Below are positions 60,238 to 64,000 of a DNA stretch of 64,000 nucleotides, one piece after another. The notes under the pieces are model-generated. The model saw nothing but the letters and a program-made list of their open reading frames with translations. It was not told the origin of the DNA and did not search any database. Made by a program: the position numbers and the translations under genes. The stretch comes from Teretinema sp964641135 (GTDB lineage: Bacteria; Spirochaetota; Spirochaetia; Treponematales; Treponemataceae): the NCBI GenBank assembly GCA_964641135.1, contig CAZXJV010000002.1, positions 1-64,000 of the forward strand, read 5' to 3'. Positions within the stretch are counted from its first letter, which is position 1. Every line of letters starts with the position of its first letter.

Positions 60238-61740
60238 ATGAAAGGGATATTCGGGTCGCGTCTCGGGCGCAGATACTTTGTTCTCAGGCTGGTAGCTATC
60301 GCGGTGTGCACCGTCAGTGCTGTTGTTATACCCGACCTTGCCGCCCGGTATGACCGTTCGAGTATGGGACCCCGGTCCTTCAGGCTTTCTCTGCCGTTAT
60401 CTGAAGAATTCGCACGATTTTATGATTTGCCCCGGGAGCCGGATATCGAAAGTGTTTTTATCTCCGGACTTTTTTCCCGCTGGAGTCAGTCAAACCCGGC
60501 TTTCCGTATGCACAATGAACCCTTTGCCCGTAGCTGGACTATCAGTATACCGTTTCCGCGGGGTCGCACACAGTATAAATTTGTTCTTAAACTGCGCGGA
60601 CGGAGTGTACCGGTCTGGGTGCATGATCCTTCAAATCCACGTACGGTGGACGACGGTTTTAACGGCTTCAATTCGGAACTTGTTGTCGGATCAGGCCTGC
60701 CTCCCGGGACAATTCGGCTGGTGCTTGGCGCTGCAGCGGCCGCTATCGGCTTTTACACCCTGTTATCGCTGGCTCTCAGCCTTCTTGGACGCTTCCGGTT
60801 TACCGCAACCCAGCGTGCCCTGGTGATTTTTTGTCTTGTACTGGTGGTTGCCGGAACTACTGTAACTGTATACAGCATTGATGCCCAGCGTACGGTAGCC
60901 CGCCAGTCCTACCTTGAATTGGCTGACATGATTTATCTTGCCCTTGAAAGTCACGGCTTTGATTTCAGTTCTCTGGATGATCCGGAAATCCGCGTACGTG
61001 CAAACCGGGCTCTGGATGCCTTTTACCGTCAGGCCCGTATGCGTACCAGCACCGGAGGGCCTTCCGGAATATACAGCTCCGTTGCCCAGATCGTGCTGTT
61101 TGCTCCTGACGGCCAGGTTGTCGCCCTTGGCGACCGCAGTGAAATACCCTTAAATGTTTCGCTGCGTAATGCTTCGTTTTATCTGAATGCAACATACGGA
61201 GAATCTCTGTTTGGAGAACCCCTGCAGTCTTTTCTGGACGGCGCCGTAGACCCGATGGAAGCCCTGTATGTCCTTTCTCCCCGTGAACACTGGGCTGCCT
61301 CTCCCACCTATGCAGGGCGCGCCCGCCTTCTGGGCTTTAATGCAGCCCTGTTCCCTGTAACCAGAGACTTGCGACCGGTTGGCTATCTGGGGCTGATTCT
61401 TAATCCCGAGGTTTATGGCTCCCTGTTGCGATTCAGTGTCACGGTGTATCTGGTTATGTTTGTGATTCTGGTTGCCTGTTGTCTTTTTCTGTTCCTTTTT
61501 AAACAGACTGCCGCTGCAGTAAACCCGGCACTTCTGGAAGAGTTCATCCGCCGTCATGAGCTGACTCCCCGTGAGGCTGAAATTATCCGTGAACTGGTAA
61601 CCGGGCGGGATTATCAGGGTATTGCAGACAAGAATTTTATATCGCTAAAAACAGTAAAGACCCATATTCACAATATCTACAGGAAAACCGGCGCAGGGAA
61701 CCGGCTGGAACTGACTGAAATGATACGTCAACGACGATAA
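60238..61740 (+). CDS. transmembrane LuxR-type regulator with CBM48-like extracytoplasmic domain
   Basis: A 500-residue protein predicted to have four membrane helices (about 17-36, 158-182, 196-217, 400-422). Between helices 1 and 2, residues about 65-152 read like an AMPK/CBM48 glycogen-binding E-set: VFISGLFSRWS, a strand SWTISIPFPRG, QYKFVLKL, then HDPSNP and NGFNSEL. Between helices 3 and 4 lies a second sensor-like domain (about 218-395). The C-terminus is a LuxR/GerE helix-turn-helix (LTPREAEIIRELVTGRDYQGIA...SLKTVKTHIHNIYRK, in part). The topology puts both sensors outside and the HTH inside. The next gene is an exported pullulanase, its likely target. AGGA lies 4-5 nt before the ATG; TATACT (60222-60227) may be the -10. 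No receiver domain is present. Confidence 0.82.
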   Translation: MKGIFGSRLGRRYFVLRLVAIAVCTVSAVVIPDLAARYDRSSMGPRSFRLSLPLSEEFARFYDLPREPDIESVFISGLFSRWSQSNPAFRMHNEPFARSWTISIPFPRGRTQYKFVLKLRGRSVPVWVHDPSNPRTVDDGFNGFNSELVVGSGLPPGTIRLVLGAAAAAIGFYTLLSLALSLLGRFRFTATQRALVIFCLVLVVAGTTVTVYSIDAQRTVARQSYLELADMIYLALESHGFDFSSLDDPEIRVRANRALDAFYRQARMRTSTGGPSGIYSSVAQIVLFAPDGQVVALGDRSEIPLNVSLRNASFYLNATYGESLFGEPLQSFLDGAVDPMEALYVLSPREHWAASPTYAGRARLLGFNAALFPVTRDLRPVGYLGLILNPEVYGSLLRFSVTVYLVMFVILVACCLFLFLFKQTAAAVNPALLEEFIRRHELTPREAEIIRELVTGRDYQGIADKNFISLKTVKTHIHNIYRKTGAGNRLELTEMIRQRR

Positions 61741-61786
61741 AATACCCCTTCAAACAGCGCTTTTTGGCGAAAACCATCTACACCTT

Positions 61787-61889
61787 TAGTATGAATTGAT
61801 ATCCTTTCCATAATACTACGGTATTTTTTGGTTGCGGGCGTCCGGTATTGCCTCTACCATGTATATTGACCGGGCTTTGTTTTGCCCGG
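61787..61889 (+). promoter_or_regulatory. pullulanase upstream region: inverted repeat and leader hairpin
   Basis: TAGTAT (61787-61792) and ATACTA (61813-61818) form a spaced inverted repeat, a possible dimeric operator for the adjacent LuxR-type protein. CCGGGC (61870-61875) and GCCCGG (61884-61889) form a hairpin 7 nt before the TGGAGG ribosome-binding site. No confident promoter hexamers were found in 61741-61906. Confidence 0.35.
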
Positions 61890-61906
61890 CAGACTGTGGA
61901 GGTTAT

Positions 61907-64000
61907 ATGAGAAAGAATGGTTTATCCAGGGCAGCGTCAATTCTGGCTGCCTTGCTGGTATTGCTTGCAGCTGCGATGGCTGTTTCCTGCGCCGGAGGCG
62001 GAAAAGCGTCTGCCGGAGCAATCCCGGAAAATACTGTCCGTGTGCACTATATCCGTACCGACGGAAACTACAAGGACATGTCGCTGTGGCTGTGGGAAGA
62101 CACCAGCTGGGAAAGCGTCGGCGGCTGGCCGAACGGAATGGACTGGACCGGCAAGACTGCTGACGGCGTTTACTTTGATGTACCCCTCAAGCCGAATGCC
62201 CAGGTGCTTGGGTTCCTCGCGGTAAACAAGAAAACCGGCGATGCAGGCAAGGACGGCGGAGACAAGCGCTTTGCCATGCTTGCCCAGTTTAACGAAATCT
62301 GGATCCGCCAGGGTGATGATGATGTGTATATCTCGCGACAGTGGGAAAAACCCCTCGGTCTGGTATCCGCTACCATCTCTTCAGACACCCTCATCGACGC
62401 CATCTTTATCACAACCGAAGGACTGAGCGAAGAGATGGTGAAAGAGGGACTCTCTGTTACCGATAAGGACGGCAATCCTGTTGCTGTTTCCGATTTTACC
62501 ATCAAGGCTGACGGTGTAACCGTTGCGTTAACCCTTTCTGTAGACGTTTCAAAGGCCCCGTATCTTGTTTCATTCGAGGACCGTACTGCTGAAGCCACTG
62601 CCGGCTGGCGCTATATCGACGGTGTGTATGCCTATGACGGCTGGCTTGGCCCCCGTCTGAATGCCGACGGAACTGCCATCCTTAAAATGTGGTCGCCAAT
62701 GGTTCGTGATGTGAAGGTGATCCTGTATGACAAGGATGATCACGACAAGGTTGTGCGCGATGATATTCCCATGACCCGCAGCTCCAATGGTGTATGGCAG
62801 GTAACCTTGAACCGTGCCAATACCGGCCTTGCGTCATTGCGCGGTTACTACTACAACTACAAGGTTGATGCCCGCGGCGATGGTAATGTCCGTCTGGCAC
62901 TTGATCCCTATGCTCCTTCAATGGCGGCATTTGACAATGCAAAATACGAGATTGGCCGTGGTGCAATCATTGATGTTGCATCGATCGGTCCCCGCCTGGA
63001 TTATGCCCGCATCCCCGGCTTTACAAAGCGTGAAGATGCCATCATCTGGGAAGCCCATGTGCGCGACATTACTGTTGATCCTTCAATCGAAGGCAACCTG
63101 AAAGCACCGTTCGGAACATTCGAGGCCCTTATCGACAAGCTTGACTACATTCAAAGTCTTGGCGTGACACATATCCAATTATTGCCCATTATGAGCTATA
63201 AATGGGGAAATGACCTTGCGACTCGCCAGCGCGAGATGCACTGGTCTGCACAGGGAAACAACTATAACTGGGGATATGATCCCCACAGCTATTTCTCTGT
63301 CAGCGGTATGTATTCTTCCAATCCCCGCAATCCTGAAAAACGAATCGAAGAGTTCAAGAAGCTTGTTGCGGCAATTCATGCCCGCGGTATGGGTGTAATT
63401 CTGGACGTTGTGTATAACCACACAGCAGACGTCCGGATCTTCGAAGATCTTGCTCCGGGTTACTATCACTTCATGGACAAGGACGGAAAACCCCGTACCA
63501 GCTTCGGCGGTGGTCGTCTTGGCACCACCCACTACATGAGTCGCCGTATTCTGGTTGATTCAATCATGCACTGGACACGCGAGTTCAAGGTAGATGGATT
63601 CCGTTTTGACATGATGGGTGACCATGATGCCGAATCGATTCAGATGGCATGGGACGCAGCTAAGGCCGTGAACCCCAATGTGGTGATGATTGGCGAAGGC
63701 TGGCGTACCTTTTATGGTGACGAAGGCGACCGCCGTCAGGCTGCAGACCAGGACTGGATGGCTCATACAGACAGCGTTGGTGTGTTCTCCGACGAGTTCC
63801 GTAACGAGCTGAAATCAGGCTTCGGCAGCGAAGGCCAGCCCCGTTTTATTACTGGCGGTGCCCGCAATGTTCAGCAGATTTTTGACAATATCAAGGCCCA
63901 GCCCCGCAACTTCAAGGCTGATGATCCGGGAGATGTTGTACCGTACATCGAGGCCCATGATAACCTGACCCTCTTTGATGTTATTGCCCAGTCAATCAAA
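61907..64000 (+). CDS. pulA: type I pullulanase lipoprotein, 3' end beyond window
   Basis: The frame is open from ATG 61907 (TGGAGG at 61896-61901) to the window end, 698 codons, and continues. A lipoprotein signal (LLVLLAAAMAVSC) is followed by a CBM41 domain (VRVHYIRTDGNYKDMSLWLW), a small beta domain, a CBM48 domain (AILKMWSPMVRDVKVILYD), and the GH13 barrel with the pullulanase motif YNWGYDP, region I DVVYNHTA, region II GFRFDMMG (nucleophile Asp, about 566), region III MIGEGW (Glu, about 598) and region IV IEAHDN. It cleaves alpha-1,6 bonds in pullulan, starch or glycogen at the cell surface or in the periplasm. The right end is truncated by the window. Confidence 0.95.
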   Translation, partial: MRKNGLSRAASILAALLVLLAAAMAVSCAGGGKASAGAIPENTVRVHYIRTDGNYKDMSLWLWEDTSWESVGGWPNGMDWTGKTADGVYFDVPLKPNAQVLGFLAVNKKTGDAGKDGGDKRFAMLAQFNEIWIRQGDDDVYISRQWEKPLGLVSATISSDTLIDAIFITTEGLSEEMVKEGLSVTDKDGNPVAVSDFTIKADGVTVALTLSVDVSKAPYLVSFEDRTAEATAGWRYIDGVYAYDGWLGPRLNADGTAILKMWSPMVRDVKVILYDKDDHDKVVRDDIPMTRSSNGVWQVTLNRANTGLASLRGYYYNYKVDARGDGNVRLALDPYAPSMAAFDNAKYEIGRGAIIDVASIGPRLDYARIPGFTKREDAIIWEAHVRDITVDPSIEGNLKAPFGTFEALIDKLDYIQSLGVTHIQLLPIMSYKWGNDLATRQREMHWSAQGNNYNWGYDPHSYFSVSGMYSSNPRNPEKRIEEFKKLVAAIHARGMGVILDVVYNHTADVRIFEDLAPGYYHFMDKDGKPRTSFGGGRLGTTHYMSRRILVDSIMHWTREFKVDGFRFDMMGDHDAESIQMAWDAAKAVNPNVVMIGEGWRTFYGDEGDRRQAADQDWMAHTDSVGVFSDEFRNELKSGFGSEGQPRFITGGARNVQQIFDNIKAQPRNFKADDPGDVVPYIEAHDNLTLFDVIAQSIK

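Overview
This 64 kb window is chromosomal DNA from a bacterium, most probably a spirochaete (Treponema/Spirochaeta-like). The support is a FlaB-type periplasmic flagellin, an FlgM anti-sigma-28 factor behind a sigma-28-like promoter, a methyl-accepting chemotaxis protein, many short lipoproteins, a small SRP RNA, and several long conserved proteins of unknown function of the kind usual in that phylum. Base composition is moderately GC-rich and even, and I see no insertion sequence, prophage or CRISPR array. The genus is inference.

Layout. 1-400: the 3' end of one tRNA-Ser, a complete tRNA-Ser(GGA) and the SRP RNA. 0.4-6.2 kb: a CofE-family ligase, a B12-binding radical SAM protein, a VapBC toxin-antitoxin pair and a chemotaxis receptor. 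6.2-11.2 kb: an operon with a glycan-binding-like exported protein, a HAD phosphatase and three tandem paralogous lipoproteins. 11.2-15.4 kb: a 39-codon leader ORF, strong terminator and folded leader ahead of an ABC-F ATPase, then leuC-leuD. 15.4-18.9 kb: small exported proteins, a lipoprotein gene broken by an in-frame amber codon, and a protein with three PPC-like repeats. 19-21.6 kb: dnaX-ybaB-recR. 21.6-28 kb: flaB, rsmI, flgM, an alcohol-dehydrogenase-fold protein without its metal ligands, and a SpoU methyltransferase. 28-36.6 kb: a GHKL-HDOD fusion, a Lon-like protease, a membrane hydrolase-like protein, a Nif3-family protein, lspA and tRNA-Ala. 36.7-47 kb: PBP1C with a very large alpha-2-macroglobulin, divergent from a GH13 lipoprotein. 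48.6-54.8 kb: a TolC/adaptor/RND efflux operon. 54.8-58.7 kb: YchJ, pirin, MATE and EamA transporters and a uracil-DNA-glycosylase-like protein. 58.8-64 kb: an HD-domain protein, a membrane-bound LuxR-type regulator and a type I pullulanase running off the window.

The most interesting locus is the right end. A four-helix membrane protein carries a cytoplasmic LuxR helix-turn-helix and, predicted outside the membrane, an AMPK/CBM48-like glycogen-binding fold. It sits directly upstream of an exported pullulanase, suggesting a one-component membrane regulator that senses alpha-glucans and controls their breakdown. Second is a candidate attenuator on the ABC-F gene. Third is a recurring promoter layout in which the -10 box ends about six bases before the start codon with no ribosome-binding site, predicting leaderless mRNAs for several genes. 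No stretch longer than about 300 bases lacks a gene or RNA.
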